A stretch of 11,042 bases of DNA from Entophlyctis helioformis (Eukaryota > Chytridiomycota > Chytridiomycetes > Chytridiales > Chytriomycetaceae), in contig JAHLKH010000464.1 in the NCBI GenBank assembly GCA_025526915.1, forward strand, positions 1-11,042, given 5' to 3'. The notes under the pieces are model-generated. The model was not told the origin of the DNA. It saw only the letters and a program-made list of their open reading frames with translations, and ran no database searches. This document shows, one piece after another, positions 1-6,899 of the stretch. A program made the translations under genes and the position numbers. Position 1 is the first letter of the stretch; each line of letters begins with the position of its first letter.

Positions 1-1198
1 TCGATGGCATTGCGGACACTGTGCGAGTAGGGCTGCCAGCACAGAAACGAGCGCAAGGACGCTGGTAAGTCACCAGACTGATTGCAGGCATTGCATGCAC
101 GTTCATGGCCATTACCTCGCCAAAGTAGTTTTGCAGCCGAGGCACGTATCCGGTGTACCCGCTGATGAACGTTTTTTGCGGGTGGTCCGACGGCAGCTTG
201 TAAGGGCTCATGTCATCCGGCATTCGCTGGTTGTCGCCGTGGATCAGGCCGGCACCCGATGTCTGCACAACTGGCTTTGACGAGGAGGGAGACGCTGACG
301 ACGCGGGGCCAGAACCGTCCTTGGCTAGCTTAGCACCACCGCTGGACGCGGTGTCGACACCACTTGCTTCGGCCTTGCGTTCCTTGTCGGCAGCCTGACC
401 GCGCTGGATCGCCAAGACGCGTGGCGGAAGCTGGTTTTTGGATTTGAGCATGCGCTGGAAGCTTGCGAGCGACGCATTTGTGGTCTCAACGTATGGCTTG
501 CCAAAGTGCTCCTGCGACCGCGGAATGTACCTGTTGCATTGTCGTGCAGGTCAGAAGTGTCATCAGTACTCGGGGTCAGCATCGAGTGTATGCAACCATC
601 TGGCGCTGCATGGCAGATGCGATGCAGCGGCAGTATCTCTGCAGCAGATAGCGAAAGGGGGCAGACAGGCGTGCAGGCAAAGGGGCATATGGGCAGATGG
701 GCATATGGGCATATGGCAGCAGATAGCCTGCGATTGTGCCACAGTTGGGAATGCAGCGGCAGGAAGCAGTGCGGTGATTACCAGTGTATCCAGGCACGGG
801 CGGGAACGGAAAACCGGTCATCGCCCGTCGCATACTTGTTGCGGCCCTTCCACACATACGCATCCGCATCCTCGGCCGTCATGGCGCCGCCATCCTGAGC
901 AGCGGCAGCGGCAGACATTGCGCTCGCGCCAGGCCCCTGCGCCGATCCACTGCCGCCACCGCCTCCGCCGGCACCACTGCCAGCGCCGCTGCCCGGCAAC
1001 CCCTCCAGTGCTGGCCTTGTTATTGCGCACACGACGCGCCACGTCCTGCTGGATCACGCCCTTTTTGAGCGACGGGTCTGTCCGCAAGATGTGCCGCGTG
1101 CGTTGCCGTAGGTGAGGCCGAATTGGTACTTCATCGAGGGCACGAAGCCAGCGAAGCCGGGCGTCGCGATACCACGTTGTTTCTTCCTGCAGCTTCAT
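1..1198 (-). CDS. CIMIP2/FAM166-like ciliary microtubule inner protein, partial, frame-broken
   Basis: Seen: reading the minus strand, three copies of the family signature [PS]G[YF][TA]GxxP appear in order: PGFAGFVPSMKYQFG (about 1157-1113), PPVPGYTG followed after an intron by YIPRSQEHFG, and ISGYTGYVPRLQNYFG (about 160-119). A Gly/Ala/Ser-rich linker lies between the first two. Proposed exons are 1198-782, 530-116 and 32-1; the introns 781-531 and 115-33 both begin GT and end AG, and the last exon reads PYSHSVRNAI off the left edge. The N-terminal exon needs about four one-base corrections (near 1170, 1100, 1000-1003 and 810-813, the last two in homopolymers), and the first donor is also off by one base. 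Known: FAM166/CIMIP2 proteins bind inside ciliary doublet microtubules. Inference: an axonemal protein of the zoospore flagellum. The start at 1198 is uncertain, because the conserved block is not in that frame. Confidence 0.68.
531..781 (-). other. Intron of the CIMIP2-like gene carrying an 8-bp tandem repeat
   Basis: On the minus strand this begins gtaatc and ends caacag, between PGYTG and YIPR of one conserved motif. At about 250 nt it is much longer than the other introns in the window. It contains four tandem copies of GGGCATAT (plus-strand 683-714, one copy GGGCAGAT), and a GCAGCAGATAG word occurs on both sides of the repeat. The phase is off by one base relative to the flanking motif, fixable if the donor-side GG were GGG. 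Confidence 0.55.
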
Positions 1199-1258
1199 GG
1201 CGTCTGCGTGTTGGGATCGTATGTACGTATGGGCGTGTCGTGCGATCCTTGGCTGCCG

Positions 1259-1274
1259 TCTCTCTCTCTCTCTC
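1259..1274. repeat. (TC)8 microsatellite
   Basis: Eight TC dinucleotides, reading as (GA)8 on the minus strand, about 60 bp upstream of the proposed CIMIP2-like start codon and so probably in its promoter or 5' UTR. Confidence 0.8.
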
Positions 1275-1382
1275 TTCCTCCTTTGAGCAGCTTCTGTCAG
1301 GGCAGCGAGCAAACGAGCGAGAATTCCGTTATGTATTCAAAATGGTCGGCTCAGGCGAGGCGAGCACAATGAGTGTGCCTGA

Positions 1383-1414
1383 TGACGTCATTCGAATCCG
1401 TTGTCATTGACTCA
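1383..1414. promoter_or_regulatory. Paired bZIP-type sites (CRE and AP-1/GCN4 cores)
   Basis: A perfect palindromic TGACGTCA lies at 1383-1390 and a TGACTCA at 1408-1414, 17 bp apart. They fall in the roughly 250-bp gap between the QPCT stop (1451) and the proposed CIMIP2-like start (1198), about 190-215 bp upstream of the latter. Known: these are the consensus cores for ATF/CREB and Gcn4/AP-1 bZIP factors. Inference: promoter elements of the downstream minus-strand gene; function is not shown by sequence alone. Confidence 0.35.
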
Positions 1415-1450
1415 TGGCGTTCGAGCCAGCTTCATTCAAACGGCAATCGT

Positions 1451-2627
1451 TTACAAGGACAGACCCAAGTACTCTGCAACAAGCGCGCGGAAGATGAGCG
1501 CCGAGATCGTGAACAGACTCGGGCGAGATGGCATCTCCAGTGTCGTGCTTGGTGTGCCAGACTTGGGGAAAAGGAATCGGGATGCAGTGGACGACGGGCA
1601 CGCCACGACGGTAAAACGGAACATGGTCGTCCGCAATGCTGTCGGCAGAAAAGTACTGCGAGAGACCCGGCTGAAAAGATGCCGCGGTCGTTGGGGTCGC
1701 GCACGCGTCTGGTGAGAGTCTTGGACAGGACGCCACTGGAAGCAAGGCGGCCTTGAATGTCGACCAGTCTGTCCCAGATCCACGACGACTCTGGATGGGT
1801 GTTTGGGATCTTGATTTCCGGTGTGCCGAGCAGATCCAGCAGCACTAATGCGTCCATCTGAGCCAAGGGCGTCGTATGGTAGATGTCTGCACCGTCAGGA
1901 ACACTGCCGGCACCCAAGTCGGCACCACGCATGATGGCGGCCACCGGATCGGATGCAACAGCAATGCGGGTGTTTTCCCACTTGGCGGCCAGATGGCGCG
2001 AGCCGTAGATGGAGTCGCTGTCCGACCACTCCACGAGCGCCTCTTCGCCGTCAAAGAAGATGAGCTGCACAGTCGAGAACCGATCGCCGTCCTGCATCTG
2101 CGCATCGAGCAGGCCGTTGAGTGTGCGGCAATGTCGACCAGAATGGCGCACGGCACGGACGAGTCGGTGGCGCCAATGAACTCAAAGTCCTCAAAGTACT
2201 TGGAGTCAAAGTGAGCGCCGAGCACCAGACGGCGGTGCGCGGCCGGATCCTTTGTGACGACGATGTTGTTGAACTCCCTGTCGCCAAAGGGCGTCTTGTC
2301 CGTGAACGGATCCTGCTCAACGTGCCAGCCGAGGCTGGTGAAGGTGTCGATGATGAAGCGCTGGACGTTCTTGTTGCCCTGCGAGCCCGACACTCGCGGC
2401 ACAAGGAACGGCGCCAGCGTCGAGCCGTGCTGCGTGAGGTTGGCGGGTGCGGACAGCGCTGCAAGAGCCTTGAGGTCTTTGGTGGCCAGGCGGCTCTGGA
2501 AGCGGTCGCGCACCTGGCGGGCATCGGCAGCGAGGATGGCCGACGGTGCCGTGGCGAGCAGCAGCAGGACGGCCACGAGGCTGACGGCGAGCGCCGTTGC
2601 CCTTGTCCACGATCTCGGTGACGGCAT
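1451..2627 (-). CDS. QPCT: Glutaminyl-peptide cyclotransferase (M28 family), secreted; three apparent frame breaks
   Basis: Known: QPCT converts N-terminal Gln to pyroglutamate in the secretory pathway or outside the cell, using a single zinc. Seen: the start at 2627 gives a signal peptide (hydrophobic run at residues 11-33), then GAHFDSKYF (about 137-145), GATDSSVPC with the zinc-ligand Asp near residue 155, LIFFDGEEA with the catalytic and zinc-ligand Glu pair near 195-196, YGSRHLA, DDHVPFYRRGVPV, PFPQVWHT with the zinc-ligand His, and a C-terminus EYLGLSL followed by TAA at 1453-1451. All key residues are present, but they lie in three frames. Breaks fall near 2127 (CC where CCC would restore frame), 1674-1677 (one extra base in a four-base run) and about 1512. 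No introns are needed. Overall length, about 390 residues, is usual for the family. Inference: functional gene with consensus errors, or a recent pseudogene. Confidence 0.9.
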
Positions 2628-2633
2628 TTTGCA
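2628..2633. promoter_or_regulatory. 6-bp gap between divergent QPCT and XPA start codons
   Basis: The minus-strand ATG (2627-2625) and the plus-strand ATG (2634-2636) are separated by six bases. Both have a purine at -3, and the plus-strand one also has G at +4. If both starts are right, each transcript's 5' UTR must run antisense through the other gene's first codons. A later in-frame ATG for XPA near 2794 is the main alternative. Confidence 0.5.
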
Positions 2634-3935
2634 ATGGCAAGCCCGCAGACTGCACCGAGCAACCACAACAACCAGGCCGGCCAGGCCGGTGGCGGTGGGT
2701 TCGCTGGGCCGACAAGGAGCCAGGAGCCAGGACTGCAGCCGGCGCAGACCGCACAGAGCGCACAGCAGGGCCAGGCATCGGGGTCGGGACAGCCGATGAA
2801 TGCGACCAAGCGCAAGCGTCGTGCGATTGACTTGACGTACTGTATGACGGCAATGCCGGTGTGAATCAGACTCCCGTCTGGCGCTCATCGGACACTTGCT
2901 GACCTGCCTAGTGCGGGCGTCGCCACGGTGCCATTGCAGGCGAGTTCAATCTGGCGACCATGACAGACACGAGGGGCGGGTTCCTTGCGGAAGAGCCTGC
3001 AGCAGCCACAGGAGCAGGCGACAATGGATCAGCCAACGCTCCAGCACCACCAGCCAAGACGGTATCAAGCATCTACGACAGACGTGAGCGTTGGACATCC
3101 GCGATCGCGTAGCACGGCCGTTCACGTCTGGCTGACATACATGATATGCCTGCGTTCCCCAGCGATCCACCCTGACCCGCGACAGAATCCGCGGTGTGTC
3201 AAGTGCAAGTCGATCGACATTGATGTCAACTACGAGAAGCACTTTAACGAGCTCGTCTGCCGCAAGTGCACAAGACAGTATGCAGAAGAGTACAGTCTGC
3301 TCACCAAGACAGAGTGTCGCGAGGATTATTTGTTGACGGAAAGTGAGTTTTGGGGTGGCTTGCAATGCTGCCTGGTCACTTCTGATGTATAGATGGATGG
3401 ATGGATGGATGGGTGGATGGGTGGACAGGTGAACTGCGCGACACGTCCAAGTTGCCTCACTGGATAAAGGCCAACCCGCACAAATCGACATACAGCAATA
3501 TGCTGTTGTATCTGCGCAAGCAGGTCGAGGCATTTGCATGGAACAAGTGGGGATCGCCCGAGGCGCTGGACGCCGAGTTTGAGCGACGCGAAGACGAGAA
3601 GCAAGAACGCAAGGCCAAGAAGTTTAAGAAGAAGCTTGCTGGTAAGCCGGACACGGCGGTCTGGGATAAGCCAAGAGGTGTCCAACTAATCGCTTGAACA
3701 CATGGCAGAGCTGCGCAAGAAGACGCGCACGAGCACATGGCAGCTGCAGCGCGAGCAGGACCACGAGCACGAGTTTGGAGACGACCAGTTTGACGAAGCA
3801 AACGACAGGCGAGTGGGATGCATGCCAAGCCCATATCATCCTGCATGGCGTGTTTACTGACGCACGCGGCGGCATTGCAGGCACTACCAAAAGTGCCAAA
3901 GTTGCGGGTTGGAGGTCGAGTTTGAGACGCTTTGA
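2634..3935 (+). CDS. RAD14: XPA/Rad14 DNA damage-recognition protein (nucleotide excision repair), six exons
   Basis: Exons 2634-2820, 2940-3083, 3163-3342, 3429-3641, 3709-3808 and 3881-3935 join in phase to a 292-residue protein, close to the family's usual length. Seen: Gln/Ala-rich N-terminus (1-55); basic KRKRR patch (about 59-63); DTRGGFLAEEP (72-82), typical of the start of the conserved core; zinc finger C-x2-C-x17-C-x2-C at C122, C125, C143, C146; KTECREDYLL; LPHWIKANPHKS; the Lys-rich helix EDEKQERKAKKFKKKL; STWQLQREQDHEHEFG; and a C-terminal CQSCGLEVEFETL, equivalent to the TFIIH-binding end of XPA. Known: XPA/Rad14 binds the damaged DNA bubble in the nucleus and positions XPF-ERCC1, RPA and TFIIH. 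No frame breaks. The fifth intron starts GC rather than GT. The start at 2634 has a good context (purine -3, G +4); an ATG near 2794 is the alternative. Confidence 0.94.
3343..3428 (+). other. XPA intron 3 with GATG microsatellite at its 3' end
   Basis: The donor gtgagt follows YLLTE and the acceptor is gacag before ELRDTSK; phase 1 is kept through a split AGT codon. From 3392 to about 3425 the intron is a tetranucleotide tract, (GATG)5 followed by imperfect GGTG/GATG units, running into the AG. This replaces the polypyrimidine tract expected there with purine-rich DNA. Confidence 0.8.
3809..3880 (+). other. GC-AG intron in XPA
   Basis: The 72-nt intron starts AG|GCGAGT and ends ATTGCAG, with ACTGAC as a likely branch site at 3855-3860. 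Joining 3808 to 3881 gives an Arg codon (AG+G) and continues into HYQKCQSCGLEVEF, the conserved C-terminus. The only nearby GT, three bases downstream, would put the last exon out of frame. GC-AG is the best-known minor donor class of the major spliceosome. Confidence 0.75.
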
Positions 3936-4107
3936 AGTCGCAATGAACGCGCGTGGATGTGAGGGCCGCCTGGGCGGACATGCGCGCAGCATGGGGGGAG
4001 TGACGAAACCCGACGCGGCCAGTCAGTCGCGTCCAAGCGAGCACGTTCCGCACGTTCCTGGGCCACTGGTGCTGCGTGTGGATGCGGGACTGCGCAGACG
4101 CTGGCAT

Positions 4108-4191
4108 CTCAGCGCGAGCCTCTCAGCGCGAGCCTCTCAGCGCGAGCCTCTCAGCGCGAGCCTCTCAGCGTGGGCCTCTCAGCGCGGGCCT
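4108..4191. repeat. Six tandem copies of a 14-bp unit
   Basis: Unit CTCAGCGCGAGCCT. Copies 1-4 are identical; copy 5 reads CTCAGCGTGGGCCT and copy 6 CTCAGCGCGGGCCT, and a partial CTCA follows. The 14-bp period is not a multiple of three, so the frame rotates with each copy, which argues against a coding role. Confidence 0.95.
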
Positions 4192-4303
4192 CTCAAGAGC
4201 GCCGAGTCGCGCAGCGTGTTCCCCGAAGCGAGCGCTGCAGATCTGCGAGATCCCCCTCGAGATCCCCACACGGCCACGGCAGCAGCAGCAGCCACGACGC
4301 TCG

Positions 4304-4327
4304 CACACACACACACACACACACACA
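4304..4327. repeat. (CA)12 microsatellite
   Basis: Twelve uninterrupted CA dinucleotides, about 115 bp upstream of the proposed ATG at 4442. Confidence 0.95.
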
Positions 4328-4441
4328 GGCAGCACACGCTCACGCTTCCCGCCCCCTCCCCCTCGAACGCCTCGCACGCCTCGCAGCGACCACCCACCTG
4401 CCCGCCCGCCCGCCTGCCCGCCCAGCCAGGCGCACCCGTCG

Positions 4442-5062
4442 ATGCAGACCGTCCCCTCGGCGCACTCTGAGCTGCCGCAACTGCCAAAGGCCCCAAAGCC
4501 TGCCGACAGTCCGTTCGGCGCCGTCTCTGCAAGCACCGGCCCAGAGCTCCCGCTGCCTCTGTCGTTCCTGGCCGGCCCGCCGCCCAGCCAGCCGCCCCCA
4601 CACCAGCCGCCCCCACACCAGCCGCCCCACAGCGAAGGAGGCGTCCCGCTTCCACTGCAGCGTCAACACGACCAGCATCTGCATCTTGAGCAGCAACACC
4701 AGCAGCACCAGCAGCACCACCAACAAGCTTCTGCGCTCGCCCCGCCTCCGTCCAACACAGGCGGCCGCGGACGGGCTCTCTTGCGTGCAGGGCCGGGCAC
4801 AGGACGTGGTAAAAGCCCCGTCTCCGCCTCGTCCTTCTCATCAGCATCGTCTGCCGCCACAGGCTTTGGCGCCGTGTACGTCGGCAGCCCGCTTGCTGCG
4901 TCCGTCCACTCGGCTGGTGCTTCAAGCACCGCGTCGGCCTCTGCAGCCTCGTCGCTGTCAAGCACCTCGGCAATGCCCAATCCTCAGCAACTCAACGCCC
5001 CGGCCATGGCCGCGTCGGGCTCGAGCCCTGGCTTTGGCTCGGGGGCATCGGAGCCCCAGTAA
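4442..5062 (+). CDS. Pro/Gln/Ser/Ala-rich ORF, probable N-terminal part of the GATA factor
   Basis: Seen: 206 codons from the ATG at 4442 to TAA at 5060-5062. The protein begins MQTVPSAHSELPQLPKAPK, then has a QPPPH repeat (15-bp units from 4589), a His/Gln-rich block (about residues 79-97) and a long Ser/Ala-rich half. There is no recognisable domain. The TAA overlaps the ATG of the next ORF (TAATG). One extra G in the five-G run at 5041-5045 would carry this frame straight into the next ORF as GGIGAPVMAHTASG. Composition matches the start of the downstream protein, so I read it as that protein's N-terminus, split by a homopolymer error. Alternatives: an upstream ORF with termination-reinitiation, or a separate unstructured protein. 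The same frame is open further upstream to 4076, but that part is repeat-derived. Confidence 0.55.
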   Translation: MQTVPSAHSELPQLPKAPKPADSPFGAVSASTGPELPLPLSFLAGPPPSQPPPHQPPPHQPPHSEGGVPLPLQRQHDQHLHLEQQHQQHQQHHQQASALAPPPSNTGGRGRALLRAGPGTGRGKSPVSASSFSSASSAATGFGAVYVGSPLAASVHSAGASSTASASAASSLSSTSAMPNPQQLNAPAMAASGSSPGFGSGASEPQ

Positions 5063-6636
5063 TGGCCCACACAGCAAGCGGCAGATCGGCCACTGGAAGC
5101 CACGGCAAAGACGTCTCGCTCGACGACGCCTACCTGCTGCTCGACCTGCCGTACCAGACGGCCCCGTCAGCTCCGCTGCCCATCCCACAAACCGCATCCG
5201 GCCACATGGCAGGTGGCAGTGCTGCTGGCAACTACGCGCGCGAGGAAGCGCTCCATCTGTCAATCGACGACGATCGCCCGCCGCTCTTTTATGCCACAAG
5301 CGCCCCCACAGACGACGAGGAGCTTGTGCTGGCCGCCCAGGTGCTCGTCGGCACGCAGTCGCTGCGCGTCTCGTCGTCCACGTCGTCGTACCAGCCGCCC
5401 TCTGCGCTGGCTGCGCTGGCTGCAGGCAAAGGTCTGCACGGCCATCCATCCAGCATTGCCATGGGCTTCCACGGTAGCCATGGTCACGGCGTGGCCGGCA
5501 ACTCGGCGCATGCACCTCTTGCGCACCACGCACACAACGCACACAACGCGACGCACATTCCTGGCCTGGGCCGCATTGGCCCGGCGTCGTCGTCCGCGTC
5601 GCTGCTGTCGGCAAGCTTCCCGCGCACCGTCACCGACATCCGCAGGACCTCCACGTCGGCGGCGCCGGTCTTCTCGTGGCTGGTGGACGACTCGGCCACA
5701 AAGCCGCAGCAGCCGCTGCCCATGGACGTGGAGCACGCGTCCTTTGGCCTGCATCCGCGCCACTCGGCCCTCAAGCCGCCCCTCTCGTCCTCACCGCCCT
5801 CTGCCGCCTCGTCGTCGTCCGCCTCCGTCTCCTCATACTCCGCGCACCAGCACCAGCTTCTAGACACCAAGCCGGCTGGCTCGCAGCCCCAGCAGCAAGG
5901 CATGCATCCGTTCCAGCAATACCTGCATGTCCAGCAGCAACTCCAGCACCACTCGCCGTCCACATCCCCTTCCTCCGCCTCCAGTGTCGTTGTCTCGCCT
6001 AATGCCAAGGCAACCAAGTCGCGCCGGAAAACAGCCAATGCCGAATCGCGGCTGGCGAGTTCAACCCTCGCCGGCAATGCCACGGGCCGCTCGTCGGTCC
6101 GCAAGAAGCGCAATCCGCAAGACAGAGAAGAGTCTGTTGAACGCAAGTCGGCATCGCCCTCCCCGTCTCGCAGTCTGGGCGGCTCGGGCAGATCGCGCTC
6201 GAGCGTCCCTAGTCTGCCGAGTAGCCAGCTGTCTGACGGTCCTGTGCCAATGGACACTGACACGCCGCTGGCTGACCTTGCCGCCACGCCACCAAAAGCC
6301 ATTCCGTCGTACGCCTATGTGCGGCAGTGCAGCTACTGCCAAGCCACAACCACCCCCATGTGGCGCCATGGACCTGCCGGATACCCCGATCTCTGCAACA
6401 AGGTATCCAAACCATACTGGCTGGGCTGCATATGCCTACTGCCACATCCAATGGATGCTCTAACACTCTTTGAAAAGTGCGGCGTCAAGTGGATGCGTGG
6501 CCGCATTTTACAGGATCTCGGGACCAGCACTTCAAGCAGCTCGGTTGCCAGCACGCCGTCTGGTTTTGTGGCGGCTGCTGGCCCTCTGAGCACAACTAGC
6601 GGCGGCGGCGGCACAACGCACAAGTCTGAAGGGTGA
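5062..6636 (+). CDS. GATA-type zinc-finger transcription factor, one intron
   Basis: Exons 5062-6402 and 6478-6636 give 499 residues. Seen: acidic stretches (VSLDDAYLLLDLPYQ, PTDDEELVLAAQVLV) that could be activation segments; long Ser/Ala/His/Gln-rich disorder; basic clusters SRRK (about 319) and RKKRNPQDRE (about 348) that could be nuclear-localisation signals; then one GATA finger near the C-terminus, C-x2-C-x18-C-x2-C at C423, C426, C445 and C448, with TPMWRHGP and CNKCGVKWMRGR. Known: GATA fingers bind GATA-containing promoters; 18-residue-loop fingers are common in fungi. The 75-nt intron interrupts the finger between CNK and CGVKW. It has GT-AG ends and a CTAAC branch site at 6460, and it contains no stop, so the unspliced frame also stays open. 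The start is unsure because of the overlapping upstream ORF. Targets cannot be inferred. Confidence 0.88.
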   Translation: MAHTASGRSATGSHGKDVSLDDAYLLLDLPYQTAPSAPLPIPQTASGHMAGGSAAGNYAREEALHLSIDDDRPPLFYATSAPTDDEELVLAAQVLVGTQSLRVSSSTSSYQPPSALAALAAGKGLHGHPSSIAMGFHGSHGHGVAGNSAHAPLAHHAHNAHNATHIPGLGRIGPASSSASLLSASFPRTVTDIRRTSTSAAPVFSWLVDDSATKPQQPLPMDVEHASFGLHPRHSALKPPLSSSPPSAASSSSASVSSYSAHQHQLLDTKPAGSQPQQQGMHPFQQYLHVQQQLQHHSPSTSPSSASSVVVSPNAKATKSRRKTANAESRLASSTLAGNATGRSSVRKKRNPQDREESVERKSASPSPSRSLGGSGRSRSSVPSLPSSQLSDGPVPMDTDTPLADLAATPPKAIPSYAYVRQCSYCQATTTPMWRHGPAGYPDLCNKVSKPYWLGCICLLPHPMDALTLFEKCGVKWMRGRILQDLGTSTSSSSVASTPSGFVAAAGPLSTTSGGGGTTHKSEG

Positions 6637-6899
6637 TTGGTCAATCGTTATCCCATCGGTGTCGCTGGCTATTGCCACTGCCCCCTTGTCGCCTTTTCTT
6701 TGTCTATACTTTCAACAATCGTTTTAAATCTCTCCATCTTGGTAGCCATTGCCGTCGTTCCTTGGCTTCAGTTGCATGCTTGCTGCCAGACGATTGAATG
6801 TTTGTTGTGTGGGCGTCGGAGATACGCGGCTGGCGTTCCTGCTTGAACGTGCCATACGTTGAGTTTGCCTCAAACACAACAGCCTGCCCAACGCTTGCC

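Larger units (their letters stand above)
3936..4441. other. Low-complexity spacer between XPA and the GATA locus
   Basis: I see no convincing gene here. ORFs cross it in all three plus frames but translate to repeats and Pro/Arg/His runs. Contents in order: unremarkable GC-rich sequence (3936-4107), a 14-bp tandem repeat (4108-4191), a (CA)12 tract (4304-4327) and a CCCGCC-rich tract (about 4398-4430). It probably holds the XPA 3' UTR and the promoter and 5' UTR of the downstream gene. Confidence 0.6.

Noticed and set aside
1432..2151. Separate 239-residue minus-strand protein
   Set aside because: Its first two thirds are the middle of QPCT (FFDGEEA, YGSRHLA); the remainder is out of frame, so it is not a separate gene.
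1845..2888. QPCT frame extended upstream to an ATG at 2888
   Set aside because: The extra 87 residues are Arg/Cys-rich, overlap XPA exon 1 and precede a clear signal peptide beginning at 2627.
4108..4191. CRISPR-like array
   Set aside because: The 14-bp units are contiguous with no spacers, in a eukaryotic context.
4170..5477. 435-codon plus-strand ORF overlapping the GATA locus
   Set aside because: Arg/Pro/Ser-rich shadow of GC-rich coding DNA in another frame, running through microsatellites.
5484..6302. 272-codon minus-strand ORF
   Set aside because: Antisense shadow of the Ser/Ala-rich GATA factor; no domain.
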